The notes under the pieces: model-generated
What the model saw: only the letters and a program-made list of their open reading frames with translations
What the model was told of the DNA's origin: nothing
Database searches by the model: none
Program-made: the position numbers and the translations under genes
DNA from: an uncultured Ruminococcus sp.
GTDB lineage: Bacteria > Bacillota > Clostridia > Lachnospirales > Lachnospiraceae
NCBI GenBank assembly: GCA_934359255.1
Contig: CAKRLG010000028.1
Span: 1 to 24,766 of the forward strand
Direction of reading: 5' to 3'
Length of the DNA: 24,766 nucleotides
Shown: in pieces, positions 6,824-13,793 of the stretch
Layout: every line of letters begins with the position of its first letter
How positions within the stretch are numbered: position 1 is the stretch's first letter

Positions 6824-6852
6824 ATTATAACCAGTTTTCACAAGCTCTGCAA
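6824..6852 (-). promoter_or_regulatory. Promoter of the MNT/HEPN operon
   Basis: On the minus strand TTGCAG (6852-6847), 17-base spacer, TATAAT (6829-6824). It leaves a leader of about 65 bases before the MNT start. Confidence 0.65.
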
Positions 6853-6902
6853 TCGGTTTTACGATGTCTTTACTTCAACAGTTTTTCGTAAATGATAAAC
6901 TA

Positions 6903-7079
6903 TTATTTTACCATTAAAGAGCTGAGAAACGGGCAACTCCTTTTTTCCGTAGCCACAAATAAGACAAGACGGATAGAAAAAGATTTACAGCCACAAAGCA
7001 GATCGTTATCCTTCGGCAGATACAGACCGGCATAGGTATTGAACATGCTACCGAAAGCACCTAGCAACACGGCAAAATT
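6903..7079 (-). pseudogene. ABC-2-type permease fragment, decayed
   Basis: The minus frame from 7079 reads NFAVLLGAFGSMFNTYAGLY then LPKDNDLL, a stretch I recognise from clostridial ABC exporter permeases (GSMFNTY..LY.AKDNDLLLSMPIP). After DNDLL the similarity stops and the frame runs through unrelated residues to TAA at 6905-6903. It has no start codon and both ends of the gene are gone. It lies downstream of the ArsR-like regulator, the usual place of the transporter this regulator type controls, so it is probably the relic of that operon. Confidence 0.5.
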
Positions 7080-7216
7080 CTACATCTATTCCTGCTTGCT
7101 TTGTCACAGTATATAGTTGCTTTGCCATAGGCATCCAATAAAAATAAATATGCATTATCATATCCGCTCTCCGCAATGTCTAATGTTTTTTCTAAAATAT
7201 CATTTTCTTTTTTCAA
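7061..7216 (-). CDS. Possible small protein, 51 residues, low support
   Basis: A TTG start at 7216 with GAGGGA upstream opens a frame rich in Lys/Glu and aromatic residues (KKENDILEKTLDIAES, then AYLFLLDAYGKATIYC), ending in TAG at 7063-7061. The first 40 residues look coding; the last ten run into the permease remnant in a different frame. It may be the 5' part of a gene fused to the remnant by deletion. No family recognised. Confidence 0.3.
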   Translation of the reverse strand: MKKENDILEKTLDIAESGYDNAYLFLLDAYGKATIYCDKASRNRCRILPCC

Positions 7217-7226
7217 TTCTGTTCCC

Positions 7227-7284
7227 TCTTTTCAAAAAGACGCAGAACGAACTCGATCTCACATCAAGTTCAGCTCTGCGTCTT
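7227..7284 (-). terminator. Terminator of the ArsR-like regulator
   Basis: AAGACGCAGA (7237-7246) pairs with TCTGCGTCTT (7275-7284), with an inner GAACT/AGTTC pair (7249-7253, 7267-7271). On the minus strand the stem ends in CTTTTTG. It lies about 50 bases past the regulator's stop codon. Confidence 0.7.
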
Positions 7285-7335
7285 GGCGTCTGACTGTTTC
7301 AAAAGTGTTATATGAAATTTTTCCATAATCATCAC

Positions 7336-7836
7336 CTACTCATTCGATGGGGCAGAGATGAGCGTGATCTGCCGCGTTTTGCTGCCTTCCACTGCCTCTT
7401 TTTTCATGTATTTGACTGCAATCTGATTGATTTCCGTAAGGAAACCCGAAAACTCCTCGTCCGTCAGTAGCAGCGTGCAGTTTGTAAATAGCAGCATATC
7501 TTTCTTTGGATCAGCCTTTCCACTGGAAAAATACTTCGCAAATGCTGCACAGATACTGAGCAGTGACATTTGTACCGCATTTCCTGTTTCATCTTCTGTC
7601 TCCATAGTATCCTTATTTAATTGATAAACGCTTTCAACAGTACCACGAATTCGATTTTCACCCACAACCATAAGAATCGTACTATCTGTAAGAATCTTTA
7701 TGTGCCGATACAGGCTTGCACTGGGAACATCTGGCAACGCTTTTCTGATTTCCTTGACCGTGCCGGTTTTGTGAAGCAAAAAATACTGAAAAATTCTTTG
7801 TCGGACAGGGTTCATCACAATTTCAGCTGTTTCCAT
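7336..7836 (-). CDS. ArsR-like winged-helix transcriptional regulator
   Basis: About 166 residues from the chosen start. The N-terminal 80 residues (METAEIVMNPVRQRIFQYFL, then PSASLYRHIKIL) are an ArsR-like winged helix of the clostridial type that precedes ABC transporter operons; the C-terminal half is helical and would sense or dimerise. The longest frame begins at 7965, but the extra 43 residues look non-coding; the ATG at 7836 opens with the family's usual sequence and has AAGGAG about 14 bases upstream and AAGG directly before it. No metal-binding CxC pair is seen. Downstream lies only a decayed permease, so this may be an orphan regulator. Confidence 0.75.
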   Translation of the reverse strand: METAEIVMNPVRQRIFQYFLLHKTGTVKEIRKALPDVPSASLYRHIKILTDSTILMVVGENRIRGTVESVYQLNKDTMETEDETGNAVQMSLLSICAAFAKYFSSGKADPKKDMLLFTNCTLLLTDEEFSGFLTEINQIAVKYMKKEAVEGSKTRQITLISAPSNE

Positions 7837-8038
7837 CCTTTTATCATCACTCCTTGAATCATTCTTTAATTGAATTATATTCTCATTTTTGAGAATGTCA
7901 AGATTATTTTCATAATCCGGGATTTTTTGACATCCATCTTGATACTTTGTTTTCCGAGTTTCCATATTTTTTCATAAATGCTAAAATTGCAAGAATTGAA
8001 AACCAACAATAAATACAGCCAGGCAGATGAAACGCACG

Positions 8039-8083
8039 ACAGGGTATGTACGGTTCACTGCCATACATACCCTGTTATTTTTT
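8039..8083 (+). terminator. Strong hairpin with T-run, plus orientation
   Basis: ACAGGGTATGTA (8039-8050) and TACATACCCTGT (8064-8075) pair perfectly over 12 bases; the plus strand continues TATTTTTTA. It lies past the aldolase end of the minus-strand operon, but the T-run serves plus-strand transcription and no plus-strand gene precedes it. It may act on the minus strand with poor efficiency, or stop antisense transcription. Confidence 0.5.
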
Positions 8084-8157
8084 ATAATTCACGAATAATA
8101 TTCAAATAATCCTGTCTTTGATCCGCCACAACATAAATAACAACTTCTTTGATTTTA

Positions 8158-8796
8158 CTATTTCCGGATCGTGTCAGCAAGCTTTCGTGCTTCTGCTGTC
8201 AGTTCTCTTATTTTGTCAAATGCTCCGGCTTTCACCAGATCACCTTTGACCATCCAGCTTCCTCCACAGCAGAGGATCTTATCGCAGGAAAGATATTCTT
8301 CCAGATTTCCGGCATGGATTCCTCCGGTTGGCATAAACCGTATTCCCGTATAAGGTGCAGCCATTGCTTTGATCATCGGAAGTCCTCCTGCCGGTTCTGC
8401 CGGGAAGAATTTCACAACTTCAAGCCCTCTTTTTACTGCCTGTGCAACCTCAGAAGGGGTAATACATCCCGGAAATACCGGGATCTCTTTTTTCAGACAA
8501 TAGTCTACAACCTCCGGATCAAAGCCCGGACTTACGATAAATTTTGCACCGGACTGTACGGCAAGGTCTACCTGTTCTGTTGTCAGAACCGTTCCTGCTC
8601 CAACCAGCATATCCGGATATGCCTCCGCCATCAGCTGAATGCTCTTTGCTGCAGCTTCTGTACGGAATGTAACCTCAGCGCATGGAAGACCACCCTGTAC
8701 CAGCGCTTCGGCCAGTGGTACGGCATCTTTTTCATTCTCCAGTACGACTACAGGAACAACTCCCAGTTTCTGAAAACGTTCCGCTATTTCTTTCAT
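8158..8796 (-). CDS. eda: KDPG/KHG aldolase
   Basis: A 212-residue class I aldolase of the 2-keto-3-deoxy-6-phosphogluconate / 4-hydroxy-2-oxoglutarate family. Residues: E41 in CAEVTFRT (base), GAGTV at 67-71, K129 in VVKFFPAE (Schiff-base lysine), and PTGGI at 156-160 for phosphate binding. It cleaves KDPG to pyruvate and glyceraldehyde-3-phosphate, the last step of the Entner-Doudoroff route. The start is the ATG at 8796 behind AAGGA; the frame extends 17 codons upstream, but those overlap the ribosome binding site and are rejected. It sits 34 bases after the kinase and is the last gene of the operon. Confidence 0.93.
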   Translation of the reverse strand: MKEIAERFQKLGVVPVVVLENEKDAVPLAEALVQGGLPCAEVTFRTEAAAKSIQLMAEAYPDMLVGAGTVLTTEQVDLAVQSGAKFIVSPGFDPEVVDYCLKKEIPVFPGCITPSEVAQAVKRGLEVVKFFPAEPAGGLPMIKAMAAPYTGIRFMPTGGIHAGNLEEYLSCDKILCCGGSWMVKGDLVKAGAFDKIRELTAEARKLADTIRK

Positions 8797-8830
8797 TTCA
8801 ATCTTCCTTTCTTTCCCTGGTACATCTTTT

Positions 8831-9886
8831 TTATCTTTTGATGTCAAAATTCATTTCCATCACATGCCGTATCAGCGACACATCGTCGGTAATATTACCG
8901 TCACCGTGAATGGTATGCTTCACAGCGCTTGCTGCAACACCAAAGTTTACGGTGTCCTCCGGAGAGTAATCGTTCATCAGGGCATAAATGATGCCGCTTA
9001 CAAATGCATCGCCGCCACCGACGCGGTCAAGAATATGGAAGGTGAGCCGTTTACTCTCATACGTTTTCCCGTTCAGCCACAGATAAGCCATAAGACTGTT
9101 TTCGCTGCAGCTATGTGCAAAACGGACATGTCTTGCAATACATCGAATATTCGGATATCTTTCCACAAAAGCCTGAAATACCTTTTCCTGCTGTTCATAA
9201 TCCGGCTGGAACGGTATACCGTCCTTTACATCGCCCTCTTCGTGATTCTCTTCATTTATCCAGAGATGATAAGGTTCGATTCCAAACAGGACATCGATAT
9301 ACGGAAGGCACAGTGTACAGAAATCTCTCGCTTCTTCCCAACTCCACAGGGTACTTCTGAAATTTCCATCAAAACTTACTGTCATTCCCTGTTCTTTTGC
9401 TTCTTTCAGACAACAGAGAATTAAGTCCCGGCATTTTTCGCCGAGCGCCGGCGTTATACCGCTCAGATGCAGCCACGTATAACCCTCCAGCAGTTTCTTT
9501 ACGTCTGTTTTATTAAAATCATATTCCGAAAAAGCACTGTGCTTTCTGTCATAAACGACCTTACTCGGACGGATTCCATAACCGGTTTCCAGATAGTATG
9601 TTCCAAGACGGTGTGTTGGTGTTTCTTTCTCGGTGGAATAAACAACACCGTCACATTTTACATCGTTGCTTCTCAGCATACGAATGGCACTTTTTCCCAG
9701 ACTATTGTCCGGAACCACTGTAAAGAACGAAGCATCCACCCCGAGATTTGCCAGGGAAAGAGCCACATTGGCTTCGCTTCCCCCATATCTCGCTTCAAAT
9801 ACAGTTGCTGTCCTGATTTTTTCATAATCCGGCGGTGTCAGGCGCAGCATGATCTCGCCGAGTGTAATAAATTTCTGTTTCATCAT
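8831..9886 (-). CDS. kdgK: 2-keto-3-deoxygluconate kinase (PfkB family)
   Basis: About 351 residues, a PfkB/ribokinase-family sugar kinase. GGSEANVALSLANLG near the N-terminus binds the sugar, and DRVGGGDAFVSG carries the family's catalytic Asp and anion hole (GGGDAF). Position between a sugar-acid dehydratase and KDPG aldolase makes 2-keto-3-deoxygluconate to KDPG phosphorylation the likely reaction; another 2-keto-3-deoxy acid is possible. Start: the dehydratase stop TGA (9888-9886) shares its last base with ATG at 9886, an overlap that couples translation. A TTG at 9889 is the formal start of the frame, and a second ATG is at 9883. Confidence 0.88.
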   Translation of the reverse strand: MMKQKFITLGEIMLRLTPPDYEKIRTATVFEARYGGSEANVALSLANLGVDASFFTVVPDNSLGKSAIRMLRSNDVKCDGVVYSTEKETPTHRLGTYYLETGYGIRPSKVVYDRKHSAFSEYDFNKTDVKKLLEGYTWLHLSGITPALGEKCRDLILCCLKEAKEQGMTVSFDGNFRSTLWSWEEARDFCTLCLPYIDVLFGIEPYHLWINEENHEEGDVKDGIPFQPDYEQQEKVFQAFVERYPNIRCIARHVRFAHSCSENSLMAYLWLNGKTYESKRLTFHILDRVGGGDAFVSGIIYALMNDYSPEDTVNFGVAASAVKHTIHGDGNITDDVSLIRHVMEMNFDIKR

Positions 9887-11631
9887 CAATACTCCAGGTA
9901 AGCTCCCTTCATCGGACTTGCTGCATGCTGGCTGAAAAGTCTCAGCACACCTTTTTTGTATTTTGCTTCTACCGGCTTCCAGTTTTTCCGTCTTTCTGCA
10001 AGAATCTGGTCGATTTCCTCCATCGACTTACGCTCTCCTGCAACTCCGATGATATTCAGTTTTCTTTCCATAACATCAATTTCAATCAGATCACCTTCTT
10101 CTACAAGTGCGATCGGACCGCCGTCAACTGCCTCCGGACTGCAATGACCGATAACCGGACCGGTAGATGCGCCGGAAAAACGACCGTCTGTAATCAGCGC
10201 AATACTCTTTCCAAGCTCTTTATCACTGCTGATCGCCTCTGAAGTGTAGAACATCTCCGGCATTCCGCTTCCTTTTGGTCCCTCGTAGCGGATGAAAACA
10301 GCGTCTCCCTTCTGTACCTTATGCTTCAGGACAGCATCCAGGCATTCTTCTTCACTGTCGAACGGTCTGGCACGGAGCACAGCTTTGAACATCTCTTTCG
10401 GGCATGCCGTATGTTTGATCACGGCTCCTTCCGGTGCAAGATTTCCACGGAGAACAGCAATACTTCCATCGGTTCCGATTGCCTTCTCATACGGGCGGAT
10501 AATATCCTCTTTTGTGAGGTTTATCTGATACCGTCTGTTGAATTTCTGAAGCCATCTTTCACATTTCTCATAGAATCCGTTCTGCTTCAGTTCTTCCAGA
10601 TTTTCTCCTAATGTCTTTCCTGTAACAGTCATCACATCCAGATGGAGGTGTTCCTTGATCTCTTCCATGATGGCCGGTACACCGCCTGCATAGTAGAAGC
10701 ACTCTGCCGGCCAGCGTCCTGCCGGGCGTACATCCAGAAGATATCTGGCATTTCTGTGCAGTCTGTCAAAGGTATCTCCGGTAATCTCAATACCAAATTC
10801 ATGTGCAATTGCCGGAAGATGAAGCAGACAGTTGGTGCTTCCTGAAATTGCCGCATGGACAAGAATTGCATTTTCAAAGCTTTCCATCGTTACAATATCT
10901 GAAGGACGCATATGTTCCATCTTTGCCAGTCTCACTGCCTGTCTTCCAGCCTCTCTTGCAAACGCAAGGAGATCCGGGCTGGTTGCCGGCATCAGTGCTG
11001 TTCCCGGAAGTGCAAGACCAAGTGCCTCTGCCATAATCTGCATCGTCGAAGCTGTTCCAATAAAAGAACATGCGCCACAGCTCGGGCAGGCGTTGCATTT
11101 CGCCCAGTCAAGCTTTTCTTCATCAATCTCGCCGCGCTCAAACTTTGCACTGTACATTCCAAGCTGCTCCAGGGTCAGCATTTCCGGACCCGCATTCATG
11201 GTTCCACCCGGAACAAACACGGACGGAATATTGACTCTGGCAAGTCCGATCAGATTTCCCGGCACACCTTTGTCACAGCTGGAAAGATAGACACCGGCAT
11301 CAAACGGCGTTGCATTGGCATGAATCTCGATCATATTTGCAATCATTTCACGGCTGGCCAGGCTGTAGTTGATTCCGTCTGTTCCCTGGCTTTCGCCGTC
11401 ACAGATATCGGTGCAGTGATAGCGTGCACCAAATCCGCCCTCCTCTGCAATTCCTTTCCGTACCTCTTCCTCCAGGATATTCAGATGGCCGCTGCCCGGA
11501 TGACTGTCACCATACGTGCTTTCCACTATGACCTGAACCTTTCCCAGATCTTCTTTCGTCCATCCGGTTCCGATGCGCAGCGGATCCAGCTCCGGCGCAA
11601 GTTTTCTCATTTCCTGACTTTTTAACTGCAT
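9886..11631 (-). CDS. IlvD/Edd-family sugar-acid dehydratase
   Basis: A 581-residue IlvD/Edd-family Fe-S dehydratase. Visible motifs: CDICDGESQGTDG-type block (73-85), SCDKGVPG with C119, and CPSCGACSFIGTASTM with C188; C119 and C188 match cluster ligands of the family. Where IlvD has a third ligand in PCN, this protein reads GDSHPGSGH with no Cys, so the cluster chemistry may differ from classical DHAD. Context with kdgK and eda argues for removal of water from a sugar acid such as gluconate or galactonate, not branched-chain amino acid synthesis. AGGAGG stands 9 bases before the ATG. The substrate cannot be told from sequence alone. Confidence 0.85.
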   Translation of the reverse strand: MQLKSQEMRKLAPELDPLRIGTGWTKEDLGKVQVIVESTYGDSHPGSGHLNILEEEVRKGIAEEGGFGARYHCTDICDGESQGTDGINYSLASREMIANMIEIHANATPFDAGVYLSSCDKGVPGNLIGLARVNIPSVFVPGGTMNAGPEMLTLEQLGMYSAKFERGEIDEEKLDWAKCNACPSCGACSFIGTASTMQIMAEALGLALPGTALMPATSPDLLAFAREAGRQAVRLAKMEHMRPSDIVTMESFENAILVHAAISGSTNCLLHLPAIAHEFGIEITGDTFDRLHRNARYLLDVRPAGRWPAECFYYAGGVPAIMEEIKEHLHLDVMTVTGKTLGENLEELKQNGFYEKCERWLQKFNRRYQINLTKEDIIRPYEKAIGTDGSIAVLRGNLAPEGAVIKHTACPKEMFKAVLRARPFDSEEECLDAVLKHKVQKGDAVFIRYEGPKGSGMPEMFYTSEAISSDKELGKSIALITDGRFSGASTGPVIGHCSPEAVDGGPIALVEEGDLIEIDVMERKLNIIGVAGERKSMEEIDQILAERRKNWKPVEAKYKKGVLRLFSQHAASPMKGAYLEY

Positions 11632-11654
11632 TATCTTTTCCTCCTGTACTTTTA

Positions 11655-11813
11655 TGTACTCTCAGAATCTTTCTGCACTTGCTTTTGCGGCTGATTTTCC
11701 GCCAGTCGTATCCGAATTTCATCAACGTACGCACCGCGTACGCCTCAGAAATTTGGCTACAACTGACAAAAAATCATCTCACAAAAGCAAGCACAGAAAG
11801 ACTCCGAGAGTAC
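11655..11813. repeat. 159-bp imperfect palindrome
   Basis: The outer 32 bases (from GTACTCTC at 11655) and the mirror arm ending at 11813 differ at only four positions, all transitions, which still pair as G-U in one of the two RNA strands. Pairing continues inward through TGATTTT, the AGT-GTA block and AATTTC to CGTACGC/GCGTACGC around a five-base centre near 11734. It lies between the HPr-like gene, whose last 13 codons fall in its right arm, and the dehydratase. Transcribed with the operon it would fold into a very long hairpin. It looks like a palindromic mobile repeat unlike the 5617-5781 element. Confidence 0.7.
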
Positions 11814-12049
11814 ATTTTTTTATTTTCGAAGCAGATGAAAACTTTCCAGCATTTCTGCTCTTCTTCCTCTTTCACAGCGAGTTCCACACATTGAAACGTC
11901 GGCAGACTGAATACTCCCAGCATAGATTTCGCATCCACAACATATCTTCCGCAGATCAGATCCACCTCATTCCGGAAGTTGCAATCATCAGCCGCATTGG
12001 ATTCGCTGCAAACGTTGTTCCTTTCATTCTTCTGTTCTTTCTTATTCAT
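11774..12049 (-). CDS. HPr-like small protein lacking the phosphorylatable His
   Basis: 91 residues. Residues 30-60 (DLICGRYVVDAKSMLGVFSL and following) match the second half of HPr, where DVxLxxxGxxVxxKSxMGVMSL precedes the last strand. The N-terminal 28 residues are the right length for the first part of an HPr fold but contain no His and no HARP motif, so it could not accept phosphate like true HPr. Clostridia have such HPr-fold proteins, and a regulatory role in sugar use is inference. The ATG has no clear ribosome binding site, an in-frame TGA lies just upstream, and the last 13 codons run into the palindrome, so the 3' end may have been altered by insertion. It leads the dehydratase operon. 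Confidence 0.45.
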   Translation of the reverse strand: MNKKEQKNERNNVCSESNAADDCNFRNEVDLICGRYVVDAKSMLGVFSLPTFQCVELAVKEEEEQKCWKVFICFENKKMYSRSLSVLAFVR

Positions 12050-12050
12050 C

Positions 12051-12067
12051 TGATGTTTTTCACATCA
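12051..12067. promoter_or_regulatory. Candidate regulator site near the HPr-like start
   Basis: TGATG (12051-12055) and CATCA (12063-12067) form an inverted repeat with a 7-base spacer. TTCATCTGATGTTTT (12045-12059) recurs exactly at 12131-12145, at the operon promoter. Possible second operator for the FadR-type regulator. Confidence 0.4.
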
Positions 12068-12136
12068 CACACCAATATTTCCTGCTGTTTTCTCGTTTCA
12101 CACAAAATTTTTTTATTATTCATCTCAAAATTCATC

Positions 12137-12150
12137 TGATGTTTTCATCA
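12137..12150. promoter_or_regulatory. Candidate operator at the dehydratase-operon promoter
   Basis: TGATG-TTTT-CATCA is a perfect inverted repeat overlapping the minus-strand -10 box and start of transcription. Its position between the divergent regulator and the catabolic operon suits repression by that regulator. Confidence 0.5.
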
Positions 12151-12175
12151 TATAATCATCTTATTGAAAAATCAA
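12147..12175 (-). promoter_or_regulatory. Promoter of the sugar-acid operon
   Basis: On the minus strand TTGATT (12175-12170), 17-base spacer, TATGAT (12152-12147). Transcription would start near 12140, about 90 bases before the HPr-like ATG. Confidence 0.55.
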
Positions 12176-12225
12176 TATTGGAATTTTATCTAAAAAACAT
12201 TTTTGATTTTGTGTATTTTGACATT

Positions 12226-12254
12226 TTGACTTCAATCTATAAAGATATTATGAT
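12226..12254 (+). promoter_or_regulatory. Promoter of the FadR-type regulator
   Basis: TTGACT (12226-12231), 17-base spacer, TATGAT (12249-12254); leader of about 35 bases. An alternative TTGACA at 12218 has no -10 at a proper distance. Confidence 0.6.
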
Positions 12255-12295
12255 AGAAAGTAAGAACGAAACAGCTAAGAAACGGAGCAAATCAT

Positions 12296-12991
12296 ATGAT
12301 GACTTTACCACAGGAAGAAAAAAGTCTTCCGCAAAAAATATCAGATGACATCATCGCGCTTATTTTAGAGGAAAATTTGAAGCCGGGAGACAAACTTCCC
12401 AATGAAACCATTCTCTCCCAGCGCCTGGATGTGGGAAGAAGTTCTCTCCGGGAAGCCATGAAGCTTCTGGCCTCCCGAAATATTGTCACCGTCCGTCAGG
12501 GATCCGGAACCTATATTTCCGCATCTCCCGGCATGGTAGAAGATCCTCTGGGATTTATTTTCATTGACAACAAGCAAAAACTGGTGCTGGATCTGCTTGA
12601 GGTTCGTTTTCTGCTCGAACCTTCGATCGCTGCCATGGCTGCCACACGCGCAGATGAAAAAGACATCAAAAAAATCACTGCACTCTGTGATGAAGTAGAA
12701 ATGCTCTTAAATAATCATGAAGATCACACACAAAAAGATATTGATTTTCACACAGCTATCGCGTTAAGCAGCAAAAACGTTGTTGTACCAAGACTGATTC
12801 CGGTGATCAACAGTTCCATTCCTCTGTTTGTAGAGACAACCGGCGGAATCCTTCGCAGGGAAACCATAGAAAGCCATCGTGAAATTGCCGATGCGATTGC
12901 CTGCCACGATCCTCTCCGCGCACAGGATGCCATGTATCTCCATCTTGTCTATAACCGCAAATGGATCTGCAGCCTCTCGCAGAAGCAGTGA
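12296..12991 (+). CDS. FadR-subfamily GntR transcriptional regulator
   Basis: 231 residues. The first 75 form a GntR winged helix (PGDKLPNETILSQRLDVGRSSLREA, then GSGTYIS in the wing); 100-231 is the all-helical FCD domain that binds a carboxylate ligand, usually with a metal held by Asp/His residues (D149 in DIDFHTAIA, H153 and H195 region). FadR-type regulators often control sugar-acid catabolism and respond to a pathway intermediate such as KDG. It is divergent from the dehydratase-kinase-aldolase operon, which is the best candidate target. GGAG lies about 8 bases before the ATG at 12296; a second ATG follows at 12299. Confidence 0.88.
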   Translation: MMTLPQEEKSLPQKISDDIIALILEENLKPGDKLPNETILSQRLDVGRSSLREAMKLLASRNIVTVRQGSGTYISASPGMVEDPLGFIFIDNKQKLVLDLLEVRFLLEPSIAAMAATRADEKDIKKITALCDEVEMLLNNHEDHTQKDIDFHTAIALSSKNVVVPRLIPVINSSIPLFVETTGGILRRETIESHREIADAIACHDPLRAQDAMYLHLVYNRKWICSLSQKQ

Positions 12992-12996
12992 ATTAT

Positions 12997-13012
12997 ACAG
13001 GAAATTTCCTGT
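12997..13012. repeat. 16-bp perfect palindrome
   Basis: ACAGGAAATTTCCTGT, five bases past the regulator's stop and just before the terminator. It has no loop, so it suits a protein-binding site more than an RNA hairpin. Function unknown. Confidence 0.5.
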
Positions 13013-13013
13013 A

Positions 13014-13058
13014 AAACGAAAAAACCCGGAGCCAAAGTGCCCGGGCTTTTTTCGTTTA
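13014..13058. terminator. Bidirectional terminator between convergent genes
   Basis: CCCGG (13025-13029) pairs with CCGGG, extended by CGAAAAAA on the left and TTTTTTCG on the right with one bulged G. T-runs exist in both directions, so it can end both the regulator (+) and the DUF3592-like gene (-). Confidence 0.8.
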
Positions 13059-13096
13059 AACAAACACACGTAAAATACAGAAAGGTGTGAATATCA

Positions 13097-13546
13097 TCAC
13101 CATAACGAATTCCGAAGCACAACAACTCCGAAAAGCAGCAATACCACGCCCGGGATAAAAAAGAGGGCACCTCCAAGTACAGGTTTTTGTGGCTGATATT
13201 CTGTGATGTTTTTTGGATTGGAAGGTTCGTAATAGCCGGTACGCTGCATGCCGGGCTTTTGCACGGTGTCAGATCCATGGCGGCTCGTATAGTGATAAAC
13301 CTCTCCGTTTACTGTGTACTCATAGGTCGGCAGATAACAGATGTCCGTGACCAGTTCCTGATTGCCGTCACCCTTGTCTTCCCATCGCTGGGTTTCTGAT
13401 TTTGTCTGTTTGATCAGTGTCATGGTTGTGGTAGCTGTGTACTTTTGGCTGTCAACCTCATACTCGGCATAAACCTTTTTCCGATGCCGGATTCCCAGCC
13501 AAAACAGAAATATTGCTCCAAAAAGTAACCCAATTGCCAGCCCCAT
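13097..13546 (-). CDS. DUF3592-like small membrane protein
   Basis: 149 residues: a membrane segment at about 3-19, an extracytoplasmic beta-rich part (about 25-115) with the YEYTVNGEVYHYTSRHGS pattern, then a second hydrophobic segment at about 122-145. This layout and the V(N/D)G..Y..S pattern match the DUF3592 family, whose function is not known. AAGGGGGAA precedes the ATG. It is a single-gene unit, convergent with the regulator and sharing its terminator. The dispersed repeat at 13593-13643 lies in its upstream region. Confidence 0.65.
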   Translation of the reverse strand: MGLAIGLLFGAIFLFWLGIRHRKKVYAEYEVDSQKYTATTTMTLIKQTKSETQRWEDKGDGNQELVTDICYLPTYEYTVNGEVYHYTSRHGSDTVQKPGMQRTGYYEPSNPKNITEYQPQKPVLGGALFFIPGVVLLLFGVVVLRNSLW

Positions 13547-13592
13547 ACAATTCCCCCTTCCTGTCTGCTTTCTTTTGTAAGTATTGATTTAT

Positions 13593-13643
13593 AGTAACTA
13601 TTCAGTAGCCACTCGTAACTGTGAAGGTACTGAACAGTTACGA
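13593..13643 (-). repeat. Dispersed repeat family 1, copy A
   Basis: On the minus strand it starts CGTAACTGTTCAGTACC and ends CTACTGAATAGTTAC. It contains a 9-base hairpin stem, CGTAACTGT (13614-13622) with ACAGTTACG (13634-13642). Copy B at 21659 shares both ends. Confidence 0.6.
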
Positions 13644-13743
13644 TTTATAAAATAATTTCCGTCAACAGTTTCTTATATTTCCATTATAACAGAACCCATC
13701 TTTCCGCACTACTATATTATTCATCTGTACAAAAAAATTCTAC

Positions 13744-13778
13744 AAAAAAGCTCCCCGGGATTTTTCCCGGGAAGCTTT
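13744..13778 (-). terminator. Terminator of the Na/Pi-cotransporter-like gene
   Basis: AAAGCTCCCCGGGA and TCCCGGGAAGCTTT pair around a short T loop with one mismatch; on the minus strand a TTTTTTG run follows. It begins about 15 bases past the stop codon. Confidence 0.85.
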
Positions 13779-13793
13779 CTGAATTTATATTTT

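Noticed and set aside
7837..7965. 43-codon N-terminal extension of the ArsR-like regulator
   Set aside because: Composition is not protein-like and the ribosome binding site lies inside it, before the ATG at 7836.
8149..8841. 230-codon plus ORF
   Set aside because: It is the antisense shadow of the KDPG aldolase and has no start signal.
10912..11625. 237-codon plus ORF
   Set aside because: Antisense shadow of the dehydratase; Cys/Arg-rich translation with no family resemblance.
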